64,000 nt of DNA from Oxalobacteraceae bacterium CAVE-383 (GTDB lineage Bacteria; Pseudomonadota; Gammaproteobacteria; Burkholderiales; Burkholderiaceae_D): contig REGP01000002.1 of the NCBI GenBank assembly GCA_004134995.1, forward strand, positions 496,001 to 560,000, read 5' to 3'. Each line of letters starts with the position of its first letter. Within the stretch, counting starts at the first letter, position 1. Shown here one piece after another: positions 52,042 to 60,631 of the stretch. The notes under the pieces were generated by a model. It was not told where the DNA came from. It saw only the letters and a list, made by a program, of their open reading frames with translations, and ran no database searches. Position numbers and translations under genes: made by a program.

Positions 52042-52764
52042 ATGAGCCTGCTACAGGATTTAGTGATCGCCTACCGCGTACTGGCCGATCACGGCATCAT
52101 CGACGCCTATGGCCATATCAGCGTGCGTTCGCCGACCAATCCGGACCGTTTCTTCATGGCCCGTTCGATCGCGCCTGAACTGGTGACCGAGGCCGACATG
52201 ATGGAACTCGGCATGGACAGCGAGCCGATCGACCCGCCGAAGGGCTTCAGCCCGGTGCTGGAGCGTTTTATCCACGGCGAAGTCTACAAGGCGCGGCCTG
52301 AAGTCATGGCGGTGGTGCACAACCATTCGCCGTCGGTGATTCCGTTCTGCTGCACCAATACCGGCCTGAAGCCGATCTTCCACATGTCGGCCTTTATCGG
52401 CCAGGGCGTGCCGAACTGGGAAATCCGCGATGCCCGCGAAGGCACCGACATGCTGGTGCGCGATTCGCAGCTGGGCGACTCGCTGGCCAAGAAACTGGGC
52501 GGCCATCCTGCGGCGCTGATGCGCGGCCACGGCGCGGTCGTGGTCGGCGAAACGCTGGGCGTGGCGGTCGGCCGCAGCGTCTATCTGGAGCAGAATGCCC
52601 GCATGCAGTTCCAGGCCGAAATGCTGAAGGGTCCGAACGGCTCGATCACATTCATGGACGACAAGGAAGTCGCCGCCAATGTGGCCTGGCAGGAATACGG
52701 CCGCTTCTGGAACCTGGTGCGCACCAAGATGATCAAGCAGCTGGAAGCGGAAAAGCAGGGCTGA
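52042..52764 (+). CDS. class II aldolase/adducin family protein, possible decarboxylase
   Basis: The 240-residue protein has the class II aldolase zinc site: VVHNHSPSV (two His) and RGHGAVVVG (third His), and the N-terminal GHISVRSP substrate loop. Fuculose-phosphate aldolase is the archetype, but the family also contains 3,4-dihydroxyphthalate decarboxylase (PhtC of Arthrobacter-type phthalate pathways), which fits this aromatic context. It sits between two binding-protein genes. The substrate is not established. Confidence 0.85.
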   Translation: MSLLQDLVIAYRVLADHGIIDAYGHISVRSPTNPDRFFMARSIAPELVTEADMMELGMDSEPIDPPKGFSPVLERFIHGEVYKARPEVMAVVHNHSPSVIPFCCTNTGLKPIFHMSAFIGQGVPNWEIRDAREGTDMLVRDSQLGDSLAKKLGGHPAALMRGHGAVVVGETLGVAVGRSVYLEQNARMQFQAEMLKGPNGSITFMDDKEVAANVAWQEYGRFWNLVRTKMIKQLEAEKQG

Positions 52765-52877
52765 TTCAGCCAGGAAAAGTGCATGAAAGGGATGCGTATT
52801 TTGCAAAAAGTACGCATGCCCTGGACACAGATGAATTATCAGGCGATAAAGCAATAAAACCAAAACAGGGAGACACT

Positions 52878-53840
52878 GTGAAACCAATTCGCAGAACAAT
52901 ACTCAAGGGCATCGCCGCGGGCGCGATTGCCGTCAAATTCGGCGCCGCGATGGCGCAGCAAAAGTTGCTGCGCATGATCGTGCCCCTGACGCCGGGCACC
53001 ACGCCGGACCTGATCGGACGCGCGATCGGCCCGGCCATGCAGTCCAGACTGGACATGAATTACATCGTCGACAACCGGCCCGGCGCATCCGGCATGATCG
53101 GCATGAATTACGTCGCCAAGTCGACCGATCCGAATACGCTGATGATCGTGCCGGCGACCACGCTGACGCTGCCGATGTTCTACAAGAAGGTCGATTTCGA
53201 CGTGCTCAACGGCTTTACGCCGATCACGCAAGTGTCCTCGACTTCGTTCGTGCTGGTGGTGCACAAGGATGTGCCGGCCAGGAACCTGCCGGAATTCATT
53301 ACCTGGGCCAAAACCACCAAGAACAATTTCTACGCGTCGCCGGGCGTGGGCACGCATCACCATCTTTGCATGCTGATGCTGGAACAATCGGCCGGCATTT
53401 CGCTGGAGCATGTGCCGTACAAGGGATCGTCGCAGGCCTTCACCGATCTGGTGGGCGGCCAAGTGCCGACCATGTTCATGCCGATCCAGGTGGCGGTGCC
53501 GCTGGCCAAGGCCGGCCAGCTGAAAATCATCGGCGGCTCGCTGCGTTACCGGCATCCGGCGTTCCCGGACATTCCGACGCTGGCCGAGCAGGGCGCGGCC
53601 AATTATCACGTCGATCCATGGTATGCCGTCTGGGGGCCGCCGAAGCTGCCGGCGGCGGCGGTCGCGCAATACCGCACCGCCATCATGGCCGCGCTGCAGG
53701 ATGCGACCGTCAAGGAAAACCTGACCAAGGAAGGCCTGATCCTGAAAACCACGACGCCGGAGGAATTGCTGACGCTGGCGAAAAACGAAACACTGATGTG
53801 GCGCAAGGTAACCCTGGCCGCCAACGTCAAGCCGGAATGA
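52878..53840 (+). CDS. tripartite tricarboxylate transporter binding protein TctC (Bug family), 2
   Basis: The 320-residue protein starts at GTG 52878, with GGGAG six bases upstream; the open frame to 52779 is not needed. The N terminus, RRTILKGIAAGAIAVKFGAAMAQ, looks like a twin-arginine signal, unlike the Sec signal of the first TctC. The mature part has PLTPGTTPDLIGR and VDNRPGASGMIG. It differs clearly in sequence from the first TctC, so a different ligand is likely. Two hairpins begin right after its stop codon. Confidence 0.9.
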   Translation: MKPIRRTILKGIAAGAIAVKFGAAMAQQKLLRMIVPLTPGTTPDLIGRAIGPAMQSRLDMNYIVDNRPGASGMIGMNYVAKSTDPNTLMIVPATTLTLPMFYKKVDFDVLNGFTPITQVSSTSFVLVVHKDVPARNLPEFITWAKTTKNNFYASPGVGTHHHLCMLMLEQSAGISLEHVPYKGSSQAFTDLVGGQVPTMFMPIQVAVPLAKAGQLKIIGGSLRYRHPAFPDIPTLAEQGAANYHVDPWYAVWGPPKLPAAAVAQYRTAIMAALQDATVKENLTKEGLILKTTTPEELLTLAKNETLMWRKVTLAANVKPE

Positions 53841-53892
53841 TCGCCCGATTTCGCGGGCGATGAACTACCCGGATCGCAATGAAAGCGATCCG
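53841..53892 (+). repeat. two tandem perfect hairpins between tctC and tctB
   Basis: TCGCCCG-ATTTCG-CGGGCGA (53841-53860) begins at the base after the stop; CGGATCGC-AATGAAA-GCGATCCG (53870-53892) follows 9 bases later. Neither is followed by a T run. They could protect the upstream binding-protein mRNA from 3' exonucleases so that it outnumbers the membrane subunits. Confidence 0.75.
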
Positions 53893-53919
53893 GCCGCTTT
53901 GAAACAGGAGAACGACGAG

Positions 53920-54417
53920 ATGGAAAACGAGAAGCAATATGGCTTCATCAATAAACGCAACCGGGACTATTACGGCGGCGGCCTGATGCTGCTGTTCGGA
54001 TTGGGCGCGATATGGGAAGGCACGTCCTACCGCATCGGCTCGCTGGTGCGGATGGGCCCCGGATTCTTTCCGGTCGCGCTTGGCGTGATTCTGGCGCTGA
54101 CGGGCGTGGCCATCATGCTCGGTGCGGTCGCCGCGAATGCGGCGGCGGCTTCCGAGCCGGCCGAGAAGGAAGAAAACCTGCGGCCCGAATGGCGTGGCTG
54201 GATTTGCATTTCGCTCTCCATCATTGCGTTCGTGATTTTCGGCCAATATGGCGGCCTGATGCCGGCGACGTTCGCGGTGGTGTTCATCTCCGCCTTGGGC
54301 GACCGGCAAAACACCGTCAAGAGCGCATTCATATTGGCGATCGTCATGTGCATCTTGTGCGTTGCGATTTTCTGGTATGCCTTGCAAGTGCAGTTTCCGT
54401 TGTTTCAGTGGGGTTAA
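53920..54417 (+). CDS. tripartite tricarboxylate transporter small membrane subunit TctB
   Basis: The 165-residue protein has about four membrane helices with the GPGFFPVALGVILALTG segment typical of TctB. The ATG at 53920 with GGAG eight bases upstream is chosen; the frame opens at 53860. It lies 3 bases before tctA. Confidence 0.9.
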   Translation: MENEKQYGFINKRNRDYYGGGLMLLFGLGAIWEGTSYRIGSLVRMGPGFFPVALGVILALTGVAIMLGAVAANAAAASEPAEKEENLRPEWRGWICISLSIIAFVIFGQYGGLMPATFAVVFISALGDRQNTVKSAFILAIVMCILCVAIFWYALQVQFPLFQWG

Positions 54418-54420
54418 GCG

Positions 54421-55974
54421 ATGATTTACCAGGCTTTGACGGATTTATGGGCCGGCTTCGGCGTCGCGCTCCAGCCGCATAATTTGATGTGGTCTTTTTT
54501 CGGCGTGCTGATCGGCAATCTGATCGGCGTGCTGCCGGGCATGGGCGCGCTGTCCGCGATCTCGATGCTGCTGCCGCTGACCTACACCATGCACGCCATT
54601 CCGGCGATCATGATGCTGGCCGGCATTTTCTACGGTTCGCAATACGGCGGCGCCATCGGCGCCATCCTGCTGAACCTGCCATGCCATCCGCCGCATGCGG
54701 TGACCTGTCTCGACGGTTATCCGCTGACCAAGCAGGGCAAGGGCGGCACGGCGCTGGGCATCACGATGATCGCCTCGTTCTTCGCTGCCTCGTTCGGCAT
54801 CATCGTGATGATTTTCGCGTCGCCTTTGCTGGTCAGCATCGCCTTTGAATTCGGCCCGACCGAAATTTTCTCGATCATGCTGCTCGGCCTGCTGTGCGGC
54901 GGCACCATGTCCAAGGGATCGCCGCTCAAGGGCGTGGCCATGACCGTGGTCGGCCTGATGATCGGCATCGTCGGCACCGACGTCAACAGCGGCACGCAGC
55001 GTTTTACCTTCGGCCTGATCGAACTGTCCGACAAGGTCGAGCTGGTGGCGCTGGCGCTGGGCCTGTTCGGCGTGACCGAATTCTTGCGCAGCGTGAACCG
55101 CATGGATGCGGTCGGCAGCGGCATCAAGGTCACCCTGCGCGACATGCGGCCGAGCAAGGCCGAACTGAAGCGCTCGTTCTTCCCGATGCTGCGCGGCACC
55201 CTGATCGGCACGCTGTTCGGCGCGATGCCGGGAACCGGTCCGACCATTACCACCTTCATTGCCTATGCCTTCGAACGCAAGCTTTCCAAGACGCCGGAAA
55301 AATTCGGCACCGGGATGATCGAAGGCGTGGCTTCGCCTGAAGCGGCCTCGCATTCGAAGACCCAGGTCGATTTCATTCCGACCATGAGCCTGGGCATTCC
55401 GGGCGATGCCGTGATGGCGCTGATCCTGGGCGCGCTGCTGATCCAGGGCATCCAGCCCGGGCCGCAGCTGATTACCGAACACGCCGATCTGTTCTGGGGG
55501 CTGATCGCCAGTTTCTGGATCGGCAATCTGCTGCTGATCGTGCTGAACATTCCGCTGATCGGCATCTGGGTCAAGCTGCTGCGGGTGCCTTACCGCTATC
55601 TGTATCCTTCGGCGCTGTTCTTTATCGCGGTCGGGGTCTACAGCACCAACAACAGCCTGTTCGAGATCGGCGAAGTGCTGGTGTTCGGCGTGGCCGGCGC
55701 GATATTCGTGGCCTTGAAATTCCCGGTGGCGCCGATACTCCTGGGTTACGTCCTGGGGCCGATGGTGGAAGAAAACTTCCGCCGGGCGGTGCTGCTGTCG
55801 CGCGGCGATCTGATGGTGTTTGTCCAGCGTCCGATCAGCGCCGGCTTCATCACCATATCGGCGCTGCTGGTGGCGGCCCAGATATTCTTTGCGATGCGCG
55901 CCGCGTTTCACAAAAGAAAGTCGGCGGCGCTGCGGCCGCGGATGGCGGGCAATGTGCCGGTGACGGACGATTGA
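54421..55974 (+). CDS. tripartite tricarboxylate transporter large membrane subunit TctA
   Basis: TctA (517 residues) is the main permease with about 10-12 helices. The conserved GVLPGMGALSAISMLLPLTY and the later GAMPGTGPTITTFIAYAFE repeat, and SKTQVDFIPTMSLGIPGDA, are diagnostic. It ends the transporter operon and a strong terminator follows. Confidence 0.95.
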   Translation: MIYQALTDLWAGFGVALQPHNLMWSFFGVLIGNLIGVLPGMGALSAISMLLPLTYTMHAIPAIMMLAGIFYGSQYGGAIGAILLNLPCHPPHAVTCLDGYPLTKQGKGGTALGITMIASFFAASFGIIVMIFASPLLVSIAFEFGPTEIFSIMLLGLLCGGTMSKGSPLKGVAMTVVGLMIGIVGTDVNSGTQRFTFGLIELSDKVELVALALGLFGVTEFLRSVNRMDAVGSGIKVTLRDMRPSKAELKRSFFPMLRGTLIGTLFGAMPGTGPTITTFIAYAFERKLSKTPEKFGTGMIEGVASPEAASHSKTQVDFIPTMSLGIPGDAVMALILGALLIQGIQPGPQLITEHADLFWGLIASFWIGNLLLIVLNIPLIGIWVKLLRVPYRYLYPSALFFIAVGVYSTNNSLFEIGEVLVFGVAGAIFVALKFPVAPILLGYVLGPMVEENFRRAVLLSRGDLMVFVQRPISAGFITISALLVAAQIFFAMRAAFHKRKSAALRPRMAGNVPVTDD

Positions 55975-55999
55975 TGTTGCCATTGCGGTAGGGTCTGGT

Positions 56000-56028
56000 A
56001 AAAAGGCTGCGTTGTCGCAGCCTTTTTT
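56000..56028 (+). terminator. terminator of the catabolic/transport operon
   Basis: A 12-bp stem (AAAAAGGCTGCG/CGCAGCCTTTTT) with a TTGT loop and a T run, 26 bases after the tctA stop. Confidence 0.92.
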
Positions 56029-56147
56029 ATTGGCAGAAGTTTAGCTTAAGAGAAATCCTGGCTAGTAATGACAGCCAACAAATTCAACAGCTTTGGTTCC
56101 AATAAAGTGAGGGATATCATGAGCGCTTCATCAATAAAGGAGTCACG

Positions 56148-56360
56148 ATGATCTCACCGATTTCAAACCAAATCCCACGCGGCGACTATCTGGCGCAAGC
56201 AGTCAACGAGCATCAAAAATATGCGGAGTCGCAAGATAGCAAAGCGCAGGTTCAGCATGCCTTTGATGTATCAAAGGATGGGCGCGCTCCTAGAACATTG
56301 CATGCCGATTTCATGGCCGAATTGAATGCCCAGGTTCTGGTCAGGATCAATGCGCGGTAA
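56148..56360 (+). CDS. hypothetical protein, 70 residues
   Basis: A good AAGGAG six bases before the ATG supports translation. The product is hydrophilic with no signal or membrane segment; residues 20-45 are rich in Gln, Lys and Asp. I do not recognise it. It stands alone between the tctA terminator and the nitroreductase. Confidence 0.6.
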   Translation: MISPISNQIPRGDYLAQAVNEHQKYAESQDSKAQVQHAFDVSKDGRAPRTLHADFMAELNAQVLVRINAR

Positions 56361-56516
56361 ATACAGGATCGAATGGCTACCACCGGCAATACATGATTTG
56401 CGAAAGATGGTCTTATATTTGAAGGTTCAGTGACAAGAAATGATGAGCTGCCTGAGGAGGCAAAAATGGCCTTCTCCTGCTACCATGCAAATCCTTACTT
56501 TTCCTATGGAGTTCTT

Positions 56517-57110
56517 ATGTCGTCATCCACGCCGCGCGTAGCCGATCATCCAATCGATGCACAGTTTCTGAACCGCTGGTCGCCGCGTGCGTTTACCGGC
56601 GAAGAAATCAGCGAGGCAACGGTGCATACCTTTCTGGAAGCCGCGCGTTGGGCGCCGTCCGCCTCGAACACGCAGCCATGGCGTTTCATCTATGCGCGGC
56701 GCGGTACGGCGCATTGGGATCGCCTGTTCGGTTTGCTGAACCCATCCAATCAGGTCTGGGCAAAGAACGCGTCGGTCTTGATGGTGCTGGTTTCGAAGAA
56801 TACCTTCATCGGCGCAAACGGCCAGGAATCGCCGGCGCCTTGCCATACCTTCGACAGCGGCGCGGCGTGGGCCTATCTGGCGATGCAGGCGACCTTGTCC
56901 GGTTACCATGCGCATGGCATGGCGGGTTTCGACAAGGCGAGGGCGGTTCCCGAATTGGGCATTCCGGCAGGCTATACGGTGGAAGCGGCGATCGCCATCG
57001 GCAAGCTCGCGGACAAGTCGACGCTTCCCGAAAATTTGGCGGCGCGTGAGATGCCGAACTCGCGCAATCCGGTTTCTTCGTTTGCGTTCGAGGGGCAATT
57101 CAAGGCTTGA
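56517..57110 (+). CDS. nitroreductase family protein
   Basis: The 197-residue protein has the FMN-binding RWSPRAFTGEEI and AARWAPSASNTQPWRF segments at its N terminus, and a C-terminal IGKLADK-like region. Such proteins reduce nitro groups or quinones with NAD(P)H; the substrate is unknown. GGAG precedes ATG 56517. Upstream in-frame starts exist (GTG 56430, ATG 56466) but lack family resemblance. Confidence 0.9.
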   Translation: MSSSTPRVADHPIDAQFLNRWSPRAFTGEEISEATVHTFLEAARWAPSASNTQPWRFIYARRGTAHWDRLFGLLNPSNQVWAKNASVLMVLVSKNTFIGANGQESPAPCHTFDSGAAWAYLAMQATLSGYHAHGMAGFDKARAVPELGIPAGYTVEAAIAIGKLADKSTLPENLAAREMPNSRNPVSSFAFEGQFKA

Positions 57111-57134
57111 TGGATAAAAACAATAAATACAAAT

Positions 57135-57163
57135 AAAAACGCCCGCTTATGCGGGCATTTTTC
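57135..57163 (+). terminator. terminator after the nitroreductase
   Basis: GCCCGC/GCGGGC stem with a TTAT loop flanked by A and T runs; one C-A mismatch in the lower stem. Confidence 0.8.
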
Positions 57164-57170
57164 TTTAACT

Positions 57171-57247
57171 TGGCGGAGCGGACGGGACTCGAACCCGCGA
57201 CCCCCGGCGTGACAGGCCGGTATTCTAACCAACTGAACTACCACTCC
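57171..57247 (-). tRNA. tRNA-Asp (anticodon GTC)
   Basis: The minus strand folds as a 77-base tRNA with acceptor GGAGTGG, anticodon stem CCGGC/GCCGG enclosing CTGTCAC (anticodon GTC), T-loop GTTCGAGTC and encoded CCA. Confidence 0.97.
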
Positions 57248-57352
57248 TAGTAGTTGGTAATAACGCGCTTTCCGGCTTGCTGAAACAGCATTCTGTATTG
57301 CTTGCTACTACTCAAGGTTCGCTATTCTATACAAGCTTGTTCTGAAACTCCA

Positions 57353-57382
57353 GTATTTTTATTGCATTGCAAATAAAAATAC
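57353..57382. terminator. AT-only hairpin after the ThiE-like gene
   Basis: GTATTTTTATT pairs perfectly with AATAAAAATAC (11 bp) around an 8-base loop. Together with the GC-rich CGCCG/CGGCG inverted repeat beside it, it may end transcription of the minus-strand gene. Low GC in the stem makes this uncertain. Confidence 0.45.
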
Positions 57383-57412
57383 CGGCGCCGGTTCGGCGGG
57401 GATTTTTTCGAT

Positions 57413-58009
57413 CTAAATCTTTTCCTTCTGTCCCCAAAACGCCTGTATCCCCGCAACGCCATAAGCGCCGTGCCGCTGCGCTTGCGCCAGCAAATCCGCA
57501 TGCATCCCGCCGAGCGCATAAACCGGTAGCGCTGTCTGCGCCGTCAGTTCCGCAAGTTTTTCCCAGCCCAGCGTCGCCGCTCCCGGATGGCTTGCTGTCG
57601 GCAACACGGGCGACAAGGTCACCAAATCCGCTGCAATTGCTTCGGCCTGCCGCAACTGCGCCAAGGAATGGCAGGCGGCGCCGACCAGCTTGCCCGAACC
57701 GAAAGCCGGCGGCCGATTGCCGCAAGCCTCCAGGCGCGCGCCATCCAGATGCACGCCGTCGGCATTCACTTCATCAAGCAAACGTGGATCCGCATTCAGC
57801 AACAGCAGCGCATCGTATTGCCGGCAGCATGCCAGCACATCGATCGCCAGCGCGCGGTACGACGCCGGGGCCATGGTCTTGGCCCGGAACTGCACCAGGC
57901 GAATGCCATGCCGCAGCGATGCTTCCAGTTGCCGCAGGAAGTCCGCCGGACTATCGCCGGGTTCCGGCGTCACCAGATACAAATGCGGAAGCGATGCGTA
58001 CGATGCCAT
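57413..58009 (-). CDS. thiamine phosphate synthase-like protein (stand-alone ThiE fold)
   Basis: The 198-residue protein has the ThiE TIM-barrel pattern: LYLVTPEPG, VQFRAKTM, LLLNADPRLLDEVNADGVHLDG, TLSPVLPTASHP and YALGGM. The usual NDRxD substrate loop is LNADPR here, as in the ThiE-like half of MutT-ThiE fusion proteins of other proteobacteria. The MutT domain is absent. So it may not make thiamine phosphate; a role linked to oxidised nucleotides is possible. No other thi genes are near. Confidence 0.8.
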   Translation of the reverse strand: MASYASLPHLYLVTPEPGDSPADFLRQLEASLRHGIRLVQFRAKTMAPASYRALAIDVLACCRQYDALLLLNADPRLLDEVNADGVHLDGARLEACGNRPPAFGSGKLVGAACHSLAQLRQAEAIAADLVTLSPVLPTASHPGAATLGWEKLAELTAQTALPVYALGGMHADLLAQAQRHGAYGVAGIQAFWGQKEKI

Positions 58010-58076
58010 CCTGCGATCCCCGTTGCTGTTGCCGTCATTGCGCGCCGGCCGGATCGCATGCATCCGGCCGATGAAA

Positions 58077-58997
58077 CTACATCTTGCCCGCGCCGTCGTT
58101 TTCCGTCAGCTGGCCGCCCAGCGCATCGATCAGCGCGGTCAGCATTTGGTGCAGTTCGCCGGTCATCAGCATCATGTCCGAATCGAAACGTTCATCGTCG
58201 TTCCTGGTGCTGCCTTCCGAGTCTTCCTTGAGCACATCCAGCGGCGCGATGCGCTTGACGGTCAGGCCTTCGGTCAGCACGAAGGATATCTTGTCGTTCC
58301 AGGTCATGGCCAGCCGCGTGCATTGCTTGCCGGATTCGATATGGCGCCGCACATCGTCGGCTTCCAGCGCGTGGCGCACATAGCGCACAGTGGCCTTGCC
58401 TTCGCCGGTCGAACGCAGTTCGGTGTCCTGGTCGACGGTGAAGCCGGAAGGCGCTTCGTCGCTGGCCAGCCAGCCGGTCATGGCGGTCACCGGCGAGAGG
58501 ACGGTGCGCAGCGTTTCCAGCGGGAACTTGTCGATGGCCTTGATCAGCAGCTTCAGCACTTCTTCGGCTTTGCCCGCGTTGCCGGCATCGATCACCAGCC
58601 AGCCGTTGACCGGGTCGATCCAGACCCATGTGCTGCTCTGGATGCTGAAGGCGCGCGGCAGCAATTCGTCGGTGACGTCTTCCTTGAGTTCGCGCATCTG
58701 CTTGCGGCCGGGCGCGAAACCCTGCTGTTCTTCGATCTCGGCCGCGCGCGCCTTGGTGACCTGGTTGATGACGCTGGCGGGAAGCAATTTCTTCTCGGTG
58801 CCCAGCAGGATCATCATCTGGCGGTTGACGGTATGCACGAACATGCCGTTGTTGCGCGGGGAAACCCAGCCCTGGCTCAGCAGCTCCAGGCTGGAGCAGG
58901 GGGTGAAGGCTTGCGTGGCAATGGCGGCCGCGAGTTGATCGGGGGTAATCTTCCAGGGCGCGGGAAGACGGTAAATCTGAAGGTTCTTAAACCACAT
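58077..58997 (-). CDS. rdgC: recombination-associated protein RdgC
   Basis: The 306-residue protein starts [11 protein letters not shown] and has the RdgC features [10 protein letters not shown], the [11 protein letters not shown] segment and [13 protein letters not shown]. RdgC forms ring dimers on double-stranded DNA and restrains RecA. The start at 58997 is preferred to 59021. The stop is 67 bases from the ThiE-like start. Confidence 0.96.
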   Translation of the reverse strand: MWFKNLQIYRLPAPWKITPDQLAAAIATQAFTPCSSLELLSQGWVSPRNNGMFVHTVNRQMMILLGTEKKLLPASVINQVTKARAAEIEEQQGFAPGRKQMRELKEDVTDELLPRAFSIQSSTWVWIDPVNGWLVIDAGNAGKAEEVLKLLIKAIDKFPLETLRTVLSPVTAMTGWLASDEAPSGFTVDQDTELRSTGEGKATVRYVRHALEADDVRRHIESGKQCTRLAMTWNDKISFVLTEGLTVKRIAPLDVLKEDSEGSTRNDDERFDSDMMLMTGELHQMLTALIDALGGQLTENDGAGKM

Positions 58998-59044
58998 GGC
59001 GTTCCGAGCAAAATATCGCATTCTACACGGTGCCGGAGACGATC

Positions 59045-59194
59045 AATGCCGTTCAGTCAGGGACTCTCGGACGGGCGCGAAGGGGCGTTGTACTTCGTTC
59101 GTGTCCTCCGCCGGCCTGCGGCCGGCTCCCCCTTTACCTCACTGCGCACAACGCCCCTTCGCGCCCGTCCGAGAGTCCCTGACTGAACGGCATT
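59045..59194. repeat. palindromic intergenic element, copy 2 (47-bp perfect arms)
   Basis: Positions 59045-59091 and 59148-59194 are perfect reverse complements over 47 bases. The 56-base loop (59092-59147) closely matches the reverse complement of the core of the 25825-25959 element, while the arms are largely different in sequence. Both copies join core to arm at a GTTGT/ACAAC step. Confidence 0.9.
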
Positions 59195-59311
59195 ACCCCG
59201 TTAATGGGCTCTTTAAGGTCCCAATTAATGGGAATGGAACGTTAAAAAACGTAATGGCCTTAAATATATTCTGTTATAAGGGACAAGGTTCCGATATGCG
59301 GAATTTATGTA

Positions 59312-59341
59312 TTTACACTTATAGAATTGCAAATCTATAAT
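59312..59341 (+). promoter_or_regulatory. promoter for the binding-protein/cupin genes
   Basis: TTTACA (59312-59317) and a perfect TATAAT (59336-59341), 18-base spacer. Confidence 0.6.
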
Positions 59342-59506
59342 CATCGACGCATTGCTACGGGCCTGCAGCATCGCAGGGCGGCTCGGGATTACGTGATCGC
59401 TGCGTTGTCGCGGTATCGGCGACAAAATAACAATAAAAAGACCATGCGGCATGCGGTGCATGCCGCGGCCTTGGGGTCAGGGCCAAATCACAGGAGACGA
59501 AAAAAG

Positions 59507-60631
59507 ATGTTGAAAACAAACGGTCGGTTCACGGCGTATGCCAGAGAAGCCCTGCAAACGTCTGCAAATACGGCAGTGCGGAAACTTGTTATTGCTGCCT
59601 GCAGCCTGCTTTGCGTGCCGGGCCTCGTGCTGGCCCAGGCGCCGACGCCGCAAGCCAAGGCGGCAATCGCCAGCCTGCTGATGTACAAGGGCGCCGACCG
59701 CGACCAGCGTCTGCTCGAGGGCGCCAGGAAGGAAGGCACGATTTCGATGTATACGTCGCTGAATCCGAAAGATTCCGGCCCGTTGACTGAAGCGTTCCAG
59801 AAAAAATATGGCATCAAGGTGTCGGTCTGGCGCGCCAGCGGCGAAAAGATGACCGAGCGCGCCATCACCGAAGCCCGCGCCGGCCGCTTTACCCCGGACG
59901 TGATGGAGAGCGACGGCGTGGAAATGGAAATCCTGGCGCGCGAACATTTGCTGCAGGAATTCTATAGCCCCAGTTTCAAGGATCTGCCTCCCGCGGCATT
60001 TACCAAGCAACGCCTGTACGTTGCGGACCGCTTCAATTTTTTTACCATCGCCTACAACACCAATCTGGTGAAGCCGGAAGATGTGCCGAACTCATACCAG
60101 GATCTGGTGCTGCCGAAATGGAAGGGCAAGATCGGCCTGGAAGCCGACGACAGCGACTGGTTCGCCGCGCTGACCAAGGTCATGGGCGAAGAGAAGGGCC
60201 TGGCGTTCTTCAAGAAGCTGCAAGAGAACAAGCCGCAGATGCGCAAGGGCCATACGCTGATGGCCGAACTGGTGGCCGCCGGTGAAATCCCGATTGCCGC
60301 GGCGCTGTACAACCACGGCGTTGAGCGCCTGGCCCTGGCCGGCGCGCCGATCAAGTGGAAGGCATTGGCGCCGACGCTGGGCCGGCCCGGTGCGATTGCG
60401 GTGTCGAGCAATCCGCCGCATCCGTACGGCGCGTTGCTGTTCGCCGATTTTGTGCTGTCACGCGAAGGCCAGGAGCTGATCAAGTCGCGCCATCGCGTGC
60501 CGGCCAGCACCGCTGTCGACACGACGCTGAACAAATTTCCCTTCCTGATGATCGATCCCGCGATCACCCTGGATGAATCTGCAAAGTGGGAAAAACTTTG
60601 GAACGACATGTTTATCGGTCAGGCCAAGTAA
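59507..60631 (+). CDS. periplasmic ABC-type substrate-binding protein (orphan), 2
   Basis: The 374-residue protein has a long signal peptide (cleavage near VLAQ, residue 44) and the same binding fold as the protein at 47652, with the shared opening KGADRDQRLLEGARKEGT and FQKKYGIKV. There is no permease or ATPase gene beside it either. GGAG upstream supports ATG 59507. Two cupin genes follow in the same direction, so the three may form a transcription unit. Confidence 0.85.
   Translation: MLKTNGRFTAYAREALQTSANTAVRKLVIAACSLLCVPGLVLAQAPTPQAKAAIASLLMYKGADRDQRLLEGARKEGTISMYTSLNPKDSGPLTEAFQKKYGIKVSVWRASGEKMTERAITEARAGRFTPDVMESDGVEMEILAREHLLQEFYSPSFKDLPPAAFTKQRLYVADRFNFFTIAYNTNLVKPEDVPNSYQDLVLPKWKGKIGLEADDSDWFAALTKVMGEEKGLAFFKKLQENKPQMRKGHTLMAELVAAGEIPIAAALYNHGVERLALAGAPIKWKALAPTLGRPGAIAVSSNPPHPYGALLFADFVLSREGQELIKSRHRVPASTAVDTTLNKFPFLMIDPAITLDESAKWEKLWNDMFIGQAK

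Larger units (their letters stand above)
58998..59506. other. 509-base intergenic region, rdgC to binding-protein gene
   Basis: The region holds the palindromic element (59045-59194), a short stretch with repeated TTAATGGG (about 59201-59240) and a promoter at 59312-59341. The long 5' leader of about 160 bases before 59507 has no recognisable riboswitch. Confidence 0.6.
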
